Numbered from the stretch's first letter, positions 32,652 to 41,158 are shown. The stretch is 64,000 nt of DNA from Pleurocapsa sp. FMAR1 (GCF_963665995.1 NZ_OY762512.1:248001-312000), one strand, 5' to 3'. Notes: generated by a model not told the origin, from the letters alone. A program made the numbers and translations.

Positions 32652-32750
32652 TTAGCGTTTCTTCTTCTTCTCTGGTGGGATATCCAGGTTCAAAGATAAT
32701 TGCCCTGGTACAGTCTTAGGAGATCTTTGCTTTCTAGTTTTTGTTGGCAT
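32652..32750 (-). CDS. 32-aa basic small protein
   Basis: MPTKTRKQRSPKTVPGQLSL followed by NLDIPPEKKKKR. It overlaps the end of the preceding gene by 17 bp, and a strong terminator follows directly, so it is positioned as the last gene of the minus-strand group. Highly basic, perhaps nucleic-acid-binding. Support is positional only. Confidence 0.45.
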   Translation of the reverse strand: MPTKTRKQRSPKTVPGQLSLNLDIPPEKKKKR

Positions 32751-33213
32751 TAGTTCTTGAGTCAAGATAATGTTGCCTAGCTTCTTCTAGAGACATCCCT
32801 TTTGTATTTGGAGTATACTTGTTTCTTCTGCTATCCTCATACAGGTCTCTAGCAACCGCGATCGCTGCGTGGTTATCTGTCTTTGCTGCCGATTCCTGCG
32901 TGTCACGATAGTCTAGAAAGCTGAGGTTAAAATCGAAAGGATTGGAGTTGAACATATTACTTTCTGTTTTTGGTTGGTTAGTTAATGAATCAATTTTGAC
33001 TAGTTCTCTAGTACTATCTGCGCGATCTAACAAAGGCAAGCCTAGTAATTTTCTAAACCTCTTTAATTCAGCTTCATGATCGTAGTTTTCACTGCCGATC
33101 TCAGCTAGGCGATCGTAACGGTAGATGCTATAGTCTAGTGCTACTCTCTCTTGCTCTGTTAAAGCTGCGATTTTAGCTGCACTTAAGCCACGAGTGACAA
33201 TTGGCTGGTACAT
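32734..33213 (-). CDS. Hypothetical protein of the 11-kb element
   Basis: A 159-aa hydrophilic, acidic protein (MYQPIVTRGLSAAKIAALTE) with predicted helices and a flexible Asn/Asp/Ser-rich middle. It starts at the base next to the stop of the upstream gene, so it is co-translated with it. No motif recognised. Confidence 0.5.
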   Translation of the reverse strand: MYQPIVTRGLSAAKIAALTEQERVALDYSIYRYDRLAEIGSENYDHEAELKRFRKLLGLPLLDRADSTRELVKIDSLTNQPKTESNMFNSNPFDFNLSFLDYRDTQESAAKTDNHAAIAVARDLYEDSRRNKYTPNTKGMSLEEARQHYLDSRTNANKN

Positions 33214-33834
33214 TTAAATTTCCTCCGCTTCAATTTTTTTAGAACTAACAAAGGAATATTTCAAACGCTCTTCAATAATTGGTTTTATACCAGCTTCCAT
33301 CTCTGCCCTGGTAAAAGACCCAATTTGTTCACGGTTTAAAGTACCTTCGACCGAGTAAAGTTTTGGGTTATTCAAGCCATCAGTCCTAAACCCTAAACCA
33401 GTTTCTTTAGCAGCTTCGTTTAATGTAGCTCTAAGTTTTTTATCAATGTTCATGACCAACTTGCAAGCGGTACGATATGCTCCTGCGATTGTTTCCAACT
33501 CATCGCAGTATTTAGCTGCTAGTGCTTCGTTTTCTAACTTGGCTTGTACTAGGCTCTCACCTTCTAGCGTGGTTAATTTCGCTTCCTGGTTTCGTATCTT
33601 TAGATTGATTTTAACCTTTTGTTTTTTAAGGTTTGAATTATTGTGTTGAACCAAGTCTATTAAAGTATCGATTTCGTCTTCATCTTGGCAATTCTCGATT
33701 TTTAGCTCATTGGCTTCTATTTCAGCTTGAGTATTATCTAACTCGTCTTTTAATGTTGCGATCGCTATTTTAATTGCATCGATTTCTTTCAGTATTTGGC
33801 TTAATTTCATTTGAATTAATTTAGTAAGTTTCAT
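33214..33834 (-). CDS. Coiled-coil hypothetical protein of the 11-kb element
   Basis: A 206-aa protein, mostly one long coiled coil over residues 8-110 (ILKEIDAIKIAIATLKDELD), then a small C-terminal domain (GLGFRTDGLNNPKLYSVEGT, SFTRAEMEAGIKPIIEERLK). The start may be at the internal ATG at 33810. It is followed without a gap by the gene at 33213. No family recognised. Confidence 0.5.
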   Translation of the reverse strand: MKLTKLIQMKLSQILKEIDAIKIAIATLKDELDNTQAEIEANELKIENCQDEDEIDTLIDLVQHNNSNLKKQKVKINLKIRNQEAKLTTLEGESLVQAKLENEALAAKYCDELETIAGAYRTACKLVMNIDKKLRATLNEAAKETGLGFRTDGLNNPKLYSVEGTLNREQIGSFTRAEMEAGIKPIIEERLKYSFVSSKKIEAEEI

Positions 33835-33857
33835 CTATACAAATAATGAATAAGAAA

Positions 33858-33884
33858 AAACCGCCTCTATGACAAAGACGGTTT
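33858..33884 (-). terminator. Terminator downstream of the gene at 33977
   Basis: On the minus strand, AAACCGTCTTTGTCATAGAG pairs back through GGCGGTTTTTT: arms AAACCG and CGGTTT with a run of T at the end. Confidence 0.55.
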
Positions 33885-33976
33885 AGATGAAACTAATATG
33901 AGACACGAAAAACAAATTTAAATTCAAATAGAGAATGACTAACTGGTATGTCCAGTCTAATTAATAATAAACTTGC

Positions 33977-34237
33977 TTAATTAAGGTGTTTCCTCATCTC
34001 ATCTGAAAACGCGATCGCTAGTTCCTCTGATGACATAGTATAGATATCCTTACCGTTTATGATAATTGGCTCGTGATGTTCAGACATCTTAGCGTTAAAT
34101 TCAGCCTCTAGCTCTTCTTTGGACATCGCTGCATATCTATCTTTAATAGCTTGTTCCGTTTCCATTTCCTTCTTGGTTTTAATATCCTTGGTTAGTTCTT
34201 TTAAACGGTTTAATTGATACTTATTTAGCTTTAGCAT
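33977..34237 (-). CDS. Small charged hypothetical protein
   Basis: An 86-aa highly charged helical protein (MLKLNKYQLNRLKELTKDIK) with two similar segments, MSKEELEAEFNAKMSEH and MSSEELAIAFSDEMRKH, that look like an internal duplication. It lies 29 bp after the HTH gene on the same strand, so the two may form an operon. No family recognised. Confidence 0.5.
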   Translation of the reverse strand: MLKLNKYQLNRLKELTKDIKTKKEMETEQAIKDRYAAMSKEELEAEFNAKMSEHHEPIIINGKDIYTMSSEELAIAFSDEMRKHLN

Positions 34238-34266
34238 TTTTTTAATTCACGTTCTCACTCATGGTT

Positions 34267-34650
34267 TTATTCCTCATCTAATTTTTGTCGTATTTCTGCT
34301 AGTTGTTCGTGCATATCCAGGTATTCAAAGTTACCAGTGCTATCAAGAGCCAGTTTTACGATTCTGATAACATCTTTGCTTTCTGTCTGAGGTTCTTTGA
34401 TGATTGCTAATAACCGCGTTACCCCAATATCCAAGACTTCGTGAAAACGCATTAACTGATGTCTCAAGTTAGCAGTAGAAACTTGTCTGAGGTGTTTCTT
34501 AAACTCAGTTTGATGTCCCCACCTATTTAAAGTACATGGGTTAACATCTAGCTCTTTGGCAGTATCACCGACACTAGTTCCCGTAGAAAGCAAAGTGATC
34601 GCCTGTAGCTGCTTTGGGGATAATGCAATGTTTTCTGTAATTTCGTGCAT
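34267..34650 (-). CDS. Helix-turn-helix protein, terminase-small-subunit-like
   Basis: A 127-aa protein. Residues 10-45 read LSPKQLQAITLLSTGTSVGD then TAKELDVNPCTLNRWG, a helix-turn-helix as in phage terminase small subunits and some transposon DNA-binding proteins. The rest is helical (NLRHQLMRFHEVLDIGVTRL). No large terminase is seen nearby, so a packaging role is doubtful and a regulator is equally possible. It is divergent from the HNH gene at 34775. Confidence 0.6.
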   Translation of the reverse strand: MHEITENIALSPKQLQAITLLSTGTSVGDTAKELDVNPCTLNRWGHQTEFKKHLRQVSTANLRHQLMRFHEVLDIGVTRLLAIIKEPQTESKDVIRIVKLALDSTGNFEYLDMHEQLAEIRQKLDEE

Positions 34651-34774
34651 TTTCTTGCATTTTTAAGTACAGTTAATAATGGTTTCTTATTTCTAAATAT
34701 TTAGGTGATTGCACTAATACCGTTTTGTAGTCTTTAAAGTTACATTTGTAGAGTAGTACAGACAAATGTGAACA

Positions 34775-35236
34775 ATGGAAGTTTGGAAAGACATTGAAGA
34801 GTTCCCAGGTTATCAAGTTAGTAGCTTAGGTAACGTGCGTAGTAAGGGCAAACTACTTAAACCCTACAATTGTAAAAAGAACTACCTATCCGTTGGTTTA
34901 TGCAAAGATGGTAAAAGACGCATTGTTAAAGTACACCGTTTAGTTATGGAAGCATTTCACGGTAGGAGCGACTTATCTGTTGACCACATAAACGGCAATT
35001 CTCTAGATAACAAGCTTTGTAACCTGCGATATCTTTCTAGCAAGGAAAACACTAGCATTGCGAGAAAAGGTAGGAAATGCAGCAACACTAAATTAAAGAA
35101 GGTTGATGTAATTCAAATCAAGCAGCTTCTCCAGACTAGAAAAAAAACTCAACCTGAAATAGCATTACAATTTAGTGTAAGTCTAAGAACTGTAGAGTAT
35201 ATTTCCTCTGGAAAAACCTGGAAGAACACAGTTTAG
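34775..35236 (+). CDS. HNH homing-type endonuclease (NUMOD4 + HNH)
   Basis: A 153-aa protein. An N-terminal NUMOD4 motif (EVWKDIEEFPGYQVSSLGNV) is followed by the HNH core, VHRLVMEAFHG and DHINGNSLDNKLCNLRYLS, then a C-terminal DNA-binding helix-turn-helix (KTQPEIALQFSVSLRTVEYI). Such free-standing HNH genes spread by cutting allelic sites. It sits just inside the right end of the 11-kb element and is not within an intron. Confidence 0.88.
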   Translation: MEVWKDIEEFPGYQVSSLGNVRSKGKLLKPYNCKKNYLSVGLCKDGKRRIVKVHRLVMEAFHGRSDLSVDHINGNSLDNKLCNLRYLSSKENTSIARKGRKCSNTKLKKVDVIQIKQLLQTRKKTQPEIALQFSVSLRTVEYISSGKTWKNTV

Positions 35237-35389
35237 ATACAACTAGATAAAGACACTATAAAATTGCTAAATTGGGTCAAATCTGGGTCATAATACACTA
35301 AGTAATTTCACAACCCAGATAACCCAAATCTCTAAACCTTTGTTATGACTTGGCTTTACCGTTACTGGACAGTTGGATAACACTGTGTC

Positions 35390-35467
35390 TCCCGAAAGCA
35401 GTGCGCTACCAAGCTGCGCCACATCCCGCATTCGCATATATGCTAACATATAAAGCCACAATCAAGA
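35390..35467. repeat. Right attachment repeat with orphan tRNA-Pro 5' half
   Basis: An exact copy of 24352-24429. It carries nucleotides 1-39 of tRNA-Pro and the 39 bp upstream, but the tRNA 3' half is absent; after the anticodon loop the sequence becomes unrelated. Confidence 0.92.
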
Positions 35468-35510
35468 AGACTGTGAGATGTAGTCAATCTCTCATCCCGA
35501 TCCCTTAGAC

Positions 35511-36125
35511 TTACTTGTGATCGGCTACCGAACGCCAAATACCAACTAAAATTCCCTGAACATCAACATTATTAGCTTCTACCTTAATTGGTTCATATTT
35601 TTGATTAGCAGGTTTGAGGATCACTTTTTCCTGTTCTTGATAAAAATGTTTCAAAGTTGTACCGTATCCAGAAACTCTAGCAGCCACAATATCGCCATTT
35701 TTGATTTCTGTTGAGGATGAAAGCGATCGCATGATCGCATAGTCACCTTCATTAATTAAATCTTCGATCATACTATCTCCCACGACACGCAATACGTAGC
35801 AATCTGATTGAGAAAATAGATCTGATAAATCTAACCTGTTTTTTTCATCGTTAAAAGGTTCAACTAAACCTCCGGCTGCAATCTCACCCTCAATTGATAA
35901 CCCCTTATCAGGTTGATGCAATATTCTTATAGTCCGAGCTTTCCCGTCAGTCCAATTAATGTAACCTTTGTTTCGTAATCTTTCTAAACGACTTTGAACA
36001 GGGGCAGGCGATCGCAAATTCATCGCTTTCATCATCTGTCTAATAGACGGCGCATATTGAGTAGATTTGATATATTCCACCAGCCAGTCATAAAGTTCCT
36101 TTTGCGCGGGAGTAAGACTTTCCAT
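35511..36125 (-). CDS. lexA: LexA repressor
   Basis: A 204-aa winged-helix repressor with S24-type autoprotease. The N-terminal HTH spans about residues 5-60 (APSIRQMMKAMNLRS). The cleavage bond Ala84-Gly85 (EIAAGGLVEP) and the catalytic Ser118 (VVGDSM) and Lys159 (TTLKHF) are all present, so self-cleavage should work, unlike the LexA of some cyanobacteria that lost these residues. A consensus cyanobacterial LexA box lies 75 bp upstream, consistent with autoregulation. It sits just outside the 11-kb element and is probably core genome. Confidence 0.93.
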   Translation of the reverse strand: MESLTPAQKELYDWLVEYIKSTQYAPSIRQMMKAMNLRSPAPVQSRLERLRNKGYINWTDGKARTIRILHQPDKGLSIEGEIAAGGLVEPFNDEKNRLDLSDLFSQSDCYVLRVVGDSMIEDLINEGDYAIMRSLSSSTEIKNGDIVAARVSGYGTTLKHFYQEQEKVILKPANQKYEPIKVEANNVDVQGILVGIWRSVADHK

Positions 36126-36199
36126 TACTTTTATTATCTAGGGTATGTTTGTGAGGACAAGCATTTGGCAATTACAGACAAAGCTTGGTATGTCCATTC

Positions 36200-36213
36200 A
36201 GAACATAGGTACT
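36200..36213 (-). promoter_or_regulatory. LexA box upstream of lexA
   Basis: Minus-strand AGTACCTATGTTCT fits the published cyanobacterial consensus RGTACNNNDGTWCB at every position. Confidence 0.7.
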
Positions 36214-36296
36214 AAATATTAGAAACTATTGACCCTAGCAAAGTCAAGTATCGTGAGATGAAAGTTTAAAGCGCATTAATAGTTTACATTCATTGT

Positions 36297-36587
36297 TTAA
36301 AACCTTGCTGGGGCATGAGAAACCATCCAGGGTCTATTACTAGTGGAGCTTTGATATCTTGGCTTAGCGGGTTCTTTTTGTTCTTGTTTAACTACTCTCG
36401 GTTCAGAAGATTGTGCTCTGGCGATCGCCGATAAACTTCCTGAATTAAGATTGATATTAGGAGCAGAAAATATTTTTATAGCAGCTTGGTTACAATCAGG
36501 ACAATCTATAGGTGCGTTATATTTGTCCATGCTGCGCCAAGCTTCAAATTCTCCACAGGTGCTACAGCGATATTCGTATAGGGGCAT
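36297..36587 (-). CDS. FmdB-family zinc ribbon protein
   Basis: A 96-aa protein that starts MPLYEYRCSTCGEFEAWRSM and has CPDCNQAAIKIFSAP, the two CxxC pairs of the FmdB-type putative regulatory zinc ribbon. The C-terminal half is low-complexity with Ser/Pro/Arg. FmdB homologues are often linked to amidase genes; here formamidase starts 138 bp away on the same strand, upstream of it. Its regulatory role is inferred from family association only. Confidence 0.85.
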   Translation of the reverse strand: MPLYEYRCSTCGEFEAWRSMDKYNAPIDCPDCNQAAIKIFSAPNINLNSGSLSAIARAQSSEPRVVKQEQKEPAKPRYQSSTSNRPWMVSHAPARF

Positions 36588-36633
36588 TTTCTCAATGGAT
36601 AATAGATAATAGACAATTGATAATTAATAGTAG

Positions 36634-36688
36634 GGTGGGCAAGGGTTTTGTTTGAACTTTTCAAATTGAAAAAATACTTTTGCCCACC
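36634..36688. repeat. GGTGGGC/GCCCACC inverted-repeat element
   Basis: Nine-base arms GGTGGGCAA and TTGCCCACC about 37 bp apart, with a smaller hairpin in the middle, followed by TTTTTAAT. A related element with the same arms is at 40112-40165. It may double as a terminator for formamidase. Confidence 0.5.
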
Positions 36689-36724
36689 TTTTTAATCGGG
36701 TATACTTAACCTGCCAAAATATCT

Positions 36725-37912
36725 TTATGTCGGGACAATACTCTTGTCAAAGATGGCAGTAGGTAATGCTATGGTACAGCAAGCGTTAGGCACATCGACA
36801 ATACCGCTAATTCTACCTTCGACAGGGGCACAACTAAGCAAAAGATATGCTTGTTCTCCTGTGAAGCCGAATTTTTTTAGATAATTAATTGCATTCAAGC
36901 AGGCGTTTCGATAGGAAACATGAGCGTCTAGGTAATATTGTTCGCCGCTAAACTCATCAACCGAAATACCCTCAAAGATTAAATATTCCGAATAATGGGG
37001 TTCAACAGGACCAGGTTTGAAAATGGGGTTAACCATTGCATATTTTTCCACACCCCCTTTGATAATATCTACGTGGAGGTCAATATAGCCCGACATTTCG
37101 ATCGCACCACAGAATGATATTTCTCCATCCCCTTGAGAAAAATGAATATCACCCATCGATAAGTTTGCCCCATCTACATATACAGGAAAGTATATTTTTG
37201 AACCTTTGGATAAGTTTTTGATATCGCAGTTTCCACCATGTTCTCTTGGTGGCACGGTGCGGGCAGCTTCGGCTGCTACGCGCTCAAATTCAGAACCCGA
37301 CAAAGTACCTAATACTGCCTCCTCTGGGTTAGGTAAAGCTGCTAAATCTGGTATTTCTGGTTTCCAAGGCGGTCCGCCTTTTTCCACTAAAGCTCTTTCT
37401 CGTTTATTCCATGTTTGCAATAATTCCATCGATGGGGCGCAACCAATCAAGCCAGGATGAGTAATACCTGCAAAGCGTACTCCAGGAATATGACGCGAAC
37501 TAGTATATATTCCCTGTATATCCCAACAGGCTTTAGCTGCTTGAGGATAATGATCGGTCAAAAAACCACCGCCGTTATCTCGCGAGAAAATCCCAGTGAA
37601 GCCCCACTCATCTCCAGGCAAAGTACCAATATCTAGCAAGTCTACAACTAGGATATCTCCTGGTTGGGCTCCTTCTACTCGAATTGGACCACTAAGCATA
37701 TGGACTTTTCTGAGATCCACCTTCTCTATGTCGCTGGGGTCATCGTTATTACTAATTTGACCGTCCGTCCAGTCTTTACATTCGATGCGGAAGACATCAC
37801 CAGGCTTAACAGAAACAACCGCAGGGATATCAGGATGCCAACGATTATGACCAGGAACATCCTGCTTTGCCATTGGTTTGGTCAGGTCAATTTTGAAGAG
37901 AGTTTCTGGCAT
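36725..37912 (-). CDS. fmdA: Formamidase (acetamidase/formamidase family)
   Basis: About 395 aa when started at MPETLFKIDLTKPMAKQDVP (37912), the usual family N-terminus; the longer frame to 37960 adds 16 unlikely residues. Family features include HNRWHPDIP, VRIEC-like FRIECKDWTDGQI, HPGLIGCAPS and GGNCDIKNLSKGSK. It hydrolyses formamide (and short amides) to ammonia and the acid. It is divergent from urtABCDE across an 812-bp region with two NtcA boxes, fitting nitrogen-scavenging control. Active-site residues are not assigned here. Confidence 0.92.
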   Translation of the reverse strand: MPETLFKIDLTKPMAKQDVPGHNRWHPDIPAVVSVKPGDVFRIECKDWTDGQISNNDDPSDIEKVDLRKVHMLSGPIRVEGAQPGDILVVDLLDIGTLPGDEWGFTGIFSRDNGGGFLTDHYPQAAKACWDIQGIYTSSRHIPGVRFAGITHPGLIGCAPSMELLQTWNKRERALVEKGGPPWKPEIPDLAALPNPEEAVLGTLSGSEFERVAAEAARTVPPREHGGNCDIKNLSKGSKIYFPVYVDGANLSMGDIHFSQGDGEISFCGAIEMSGYIDLHVDIIKGGVEKYAMVNPIFKPGPVEPHYSEYLIFEGISVDEFSGEQYYLDAHVSYRNACLNAINYLKKFGFTGEQAYLLLSCAPVEGRISGIVDVPNACCTIALPTAIFDKSIVPT

Positions 37913-38119
37913 TTTATTCTGCTCTTTACTAATAAGTGTATAGAAGAGGAAATCTGACAAATGTGATTCCTCAAAACTAAAGATTGCAGCTAGGAACTAT
38001 AGGACTTTTTAACAATCTTTTGATATTTTCGTGTAAATAATTTCGTTAAAAAGAGAAATCATTTGAATAACAAAAACGGACTTATTTAGGAATATTGGAC
38101 TATTTGCAGAATATTAAAA

Positions 38120-38133
38120 GTAACAATAGCTAC
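38120..38133. promoter_or_regulatory. NtcA-type box, formamidase side
   Basis: GTAACAATAGCTAC fits GTA-N8-TAC. The palindromic motif lies 207 bp before the formamidase start and 390 bp from the second box. A matching -10 is less clear than for the urtA-side box. Confidence 0.5.
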
Positions 38134-38522
38134 AAAATGAATTTTATCTCCAGTTTAATAAATAATTAAATATTGCAACTGCCTAAATTGTCTTGGATGT
38201 TATTTATAGATAGTATTAATGATTTAAAAATAATTAATAAAGCTGCTTGCCATACATGATTTAGTATGATGCAGTAACTTTTATAGCCAATGATGTGTAA
38301 AAAATAAAAACTATTGAGATATTGTTAAAAAATATGTAGCCTTTCCATCTGAATCTTAATTTTAGAGCAAAATAATTACTCAAAACGATTAAAGTTTAAA
38401 TGCTTAGTGCTTAGTTACAGTATTAAGATTCTCGAAGATTTACTTTTAAAATAACCAAAATCAGCACTAGCTAGTCTACCCAATTATGATAATTGGAGCA
38501 AATTAGAGAAGACGTTAATTAT

Positions 38523-38564
38523 GTATTCAATTTTACAAAACAAATAGGAAGACAAGTTTATTCT
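38523..38564 (+). promoter_or_regulatory. Consensus NtcA-activated promoter of urtABCDE
   Basis: GTATTCAATTTTAC (GTA-N8-TAC, 38523-38536) is followed after exactly 22 bp by TATTCT (38559-38564), matching the -10 form TAN3T. This is the canonical class II NtcA promoter. It predicts a transcript start near 38571, about 155 bp before the urtA ATG. Confidence 0.85.
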
Positions 38565-38724
38565 TCAGTAAAGCAAAAACTAATAATCTAAAATCCCTAA
38601 TACCTTATATACGATCTTTACGAGCTTTTATGAGCTAAAAAAAGAGATGTTTTTCATTTGCTTCTGCAATTAAATTTATTTATTGCAACTATCTTCAATT
38701 TCATTCAGTAGAAAAGACAAACAC

Positions 38725-40098
38725 ATGAACAAAAAGTATCAACCTCCCACTTTTGGGGGTCTAAGTCGCCGTAAATTTATTCAATATAGTTCATTAGCTG
38801 TAGGTACAGGCATCTTAGCTGCCTGTACTGGTGGTGGGACTTCTAGCACAGGAGACGAAGACTTAGGAGAAAATCCAATCAAAGTGGGAGTAATGTACTC
38901 TACTACTGGAACGATCGCGATTGTTGAAAAATCTTTACAAGATGCTACTTTTCTAGCTCTAGAACAGATTAATACCGATACTGGTCCCTGGAAAGGTAAA
39001 GGAGTCGGTATTGAAGGCAGAAAAATTCAGAAGGTGGTAGTTAACCCCAACTCGGACTGGGATTTGTATAACCAGATGTCAAAACGCCTCATCGACGAAG
39101 ATAAAGTAACCTGTGTTCTTGGTTGCTATACCTCTGCAAGTCGCAAATCAGTATTGCCAGTATTTGAAGAAAAAGATACTATTCTTTATTATCCTGTTTA
39201 CTATGAAGGTAACGAATGTAGCTCTGATGTTTTCTATTCAGGGGCTGCACCAAACCAACAAATTACCGATTCTATTCCCTATAGTTACAAAAATTTTGGA
39301 CCTAAAGGATTTTTCATTGGTTCAGACTATATTTATCCTAAAGAAAGTAATCGTATAGCTAAAGCCCAACTAGAAGAAATTGGCGGTCAAGTCGTCGGTG
39401 ATGAATATTCTCCCCTCGGAACTACAGAATTTATCACCATTATCAATAAAATTAAACAGGCTAAACCTGACTTCGTTCTCAGTAACTTAGTTGGAGACAG
39501 TATTCCCGCTTTCTATCGTCAGTATAAAGACGCAGGGATTACCGCCGACCAAGTACCAATCATGGCTTATCCCACTACCGAAGAAGAAATACAGGCGATG
39601 GGTTCTGAATATGCTCAAGGTCACTATACTAGCTTCAACTATTTCCAAAGCGTAGACACCCCAGAAAATAAAGCTTTCGTCGAACAGTTTAAAGCAAAAT
39701 TTGGCGATAATCGAGTCACTAATGGGGTAATGGAAGCTGCATACATTCAAACCTTCTTCATGGCACAGGCTATGGCAGACGTACTCAAGAAAAAAGGAGA
39801 AATAAATACCCAAACTTTGAGAGAAGCTACTAGAACGCAGGAATTTAATGCACCTCAAGGTTTAGTTAAAGTCGATCCCGAAAACTTTCACACCTATCTC
39901 TATTCGCGGATTGGTAAGTGGAACGCCGAGGGACAAGCGGATATTGTCTTTTCTACACCCTCAGCAGTCAAACCAATTCCTTGGAGTCAAGTTCTTTATA
40001 AAGGTCGTGAGTGCGTTCATCCAACTCCTGACGATCGCAGTAACTCAACTAAAGAGACAGGAAAAGAGTTAGGAGTTAAGTATTTAGAAAAATCTTAG
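38725..40098 (+). CDS. urtA: Urea ABC transporter substrate-binding protein UrtA
   Basis: About 457 aa from the ATG at 38725 (MNKKYQPPTFGGLSRRKF); the TTG at 38683 is less likely. It has a twin-arginine signal (SRRKFIQY) followed by a lipobox LAAC with Cys34, so it is a Tat-exported lipoprotein. The mature part is a type I periplasmic binding protein (IKVGVMYSTTGTIAIVEKSL, VGCYTSASRKSVLPVFE-like region). It captures urea for the membrane complex encoded downstream. It is driven by an NtcA promoter. Confidence 0.95.
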   Translation: MNKKYQPPTFGGLSRRKFIQYSSLAVGTGILAACTGGGTSSTGDEDLGENPIKVGVMYSTTGTIAIVEKSLQDATFLALEQINTDTGPWKGKGVGIEGRKIQKVVVNPNSDWDLYNQMSKRLIDEDKVTCVLGCYTSASRKSVLPVFEEKDTILYYPVYYEGNECSSDVFYSGAAPNQQITDSIPYSYKNFGPKGFFIGSDYIYPKESNRIAKAQLEEIGGQVVGDEYSPLGTTEFITIINKIKQAKPDFVLSNLVGDSIPAFYRQYKDAGITADQVPIMAYPTTEEEIQAMGSEYAQGHYTSFNYFQSVDTPENKAFVEQFKAKFGDNRVTNGVMEAAYIQTFFMAQAMADVLKKKGEINTQTLREATRTQEFNAPQGLVKVDPENFHTYLYSRIGKWNAEGQADIVFSTPSAVKPIPWSQVLYKGRECVHPTPDDRSNSTKETGKELGVKYLEKS

Positions 40099-40111
40099 AA
40101 CAGTATCGTAG

Positions 40112-40165
40112 GGTGGGCGTGGTCATCAACTACAGCAGAAAAAGATTCTTTAGATAATGCCCACC
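40112..40165. repeat. GGTGGGC/GCCCACC inverted-repeat element between urtA and urtB
   Basis: Arms GGTGGGC and GCCCACC frame about 40 bp that contains a small hairpin. It is the same type as 36634-36688, and may attenuate transcription between urtA and the rest of the operon. Confidence 0.5.
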
Positions 40166-40202
40166 ATCGCAATCAGTAATTAATAATTAGTAATCAGTAA
40201 TT

Positions 40203-41156
40203 ATGTATTCGCTTTATTATTTGGCGCAAGAAGCCGCAACTCAAGAACCGACTGGAGCATTCAGCTTGGTTGCTTTGGGCAATCAGCTAGTTAATGGGAT
40301 TGGTATTGTCGGAATTCTATTGCTGACTGGATTGGGTTTGGCAATTACCTTTGGGGTGATGCGAATCATTAACCTCGCACACGGTGAATTTATCATGCTG
40401 GGGGCTTATGTCACTTTCATGATGCAGGATGCTTTTGGCATGGACTTACTGCTGACTATTCCCTTCTCTTTTCTAATTACTGGAGCAATTGGGGCGTTGG
40501 TAGAGCTTACTATTATCAGGCGATTATATGGTCGTCCTTTAGAAACTCTGCTGGCTACCTGGGGATTAAGTATTGTCTTGCAGGGGATAATTAAGCTGAT
40601 TTTTACCGCCCAGCTAAAGTATGTAAAATCTCCACCCTATATCTCTGGTAATTTAACCTTGCTCAAAGATGCTCAAGGTTCTCCTGCGATCGCAATTTCC
40701 TATTATCGACTATTTATTGTGGTTGTAGCGATCGCCTTACTGGTTTTAACAGGCTATTTGCTCAATAAAACCGATTTGGGTCGGCAGGTAAGAGCAGTAA
40801 CTCAAAACCGAGAAATGGCAAAGTGTTTGGGGGTAAATACTAGCTTGGTAGATATGATAACCTTTGCCTATGGTTGTGGTCTAGCGGGCGTGGCGGGAAC
40901 GGTTATTTCTTCGCTTAAAAGTGTTTCTCCGCCTATGGGACAAGATTACTTAATCGATGCCTGGATGACGGTGGTAACGGGAGGAGTAGATAAGTTAGTT
41001 GGTGTTCTAGCTGGTGCTTTTGTGATCGGCGAATCTAGTTCAGGTATTGCTTATCTACTTAACGATCCTACAGCCAGGGTAATCGTCCTCGCAGCAGTGA
41101 TCATTCTTATTCGCTATAAGCCTGAAGGTCTATTTACCATTCAAAAACGCGGGTGA
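40203..41156 (+). CDS. urtB: Urea ABC transporter permease UrtB
   Basis: A 317-aa branched-chain amino acid-type (LivH) permease with about eight hydrophobic segments. GVMRIINLAHGEFIMLGAY near the N-terminus and RAVTQNREMAKCLGVNT, the cytoplasmic loop that contacts the ATPases, are typical. It forms the membrane channel with UrtC. It is second in the urt operon, 104 bp after urtA. Confidence 0.95.
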   Translation: MYSLYYLAQEAATQEPTGAFSLVALGNQLVNGIGIVGILLLTGLGLAITFGVMRIINLAHGEFIMLGAYVTFMMQDAFGMDLLLTIPFSFLITGAIGALVELTIIRRLYGRPLETLLATWGLSIVLQGIIKLIFTAQLKYVKSPPYISGNLTLLKDAQGSPAIAISYYRLFIVVVAIALLVLTGYLLNKTDLGRQVRAVTQNREMAKCLGVNTSLVDMITFAYGCGLAGVAGTVISSLKSVSPPMGQDYLIDAWMTVVTGGVDKLVGVLAGAFVIGESSSGIAYLLNDPTARVIVLAAVIILIRYKPEGLFTIQKRG

Positions 41157-41158
41157 AT

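Larger units (their letters stand above)
24352..35467. mobile_element. 11-kb integrated element in tRNA-Pro
   Basis: Bounded by a perfect 78-bp direct repeat and carrying, next to its left end, a tyrosine integrase gene. Cargo in order: integrase (+), primase-helicase and RHH (-), hypothetical, J-domain protein, coiled-coil protein, a frameshift gene (-), two small genes (+), four hypotheticals and an HTH protein (-), and an HNH endonuclease (+). No conjugation, capsid or packaging gene is recognised, so it looks like a plasmid-like integrative element. The integrase is frameshifted and the primase may be too, so it may be stranded. Confidence 0.85.
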
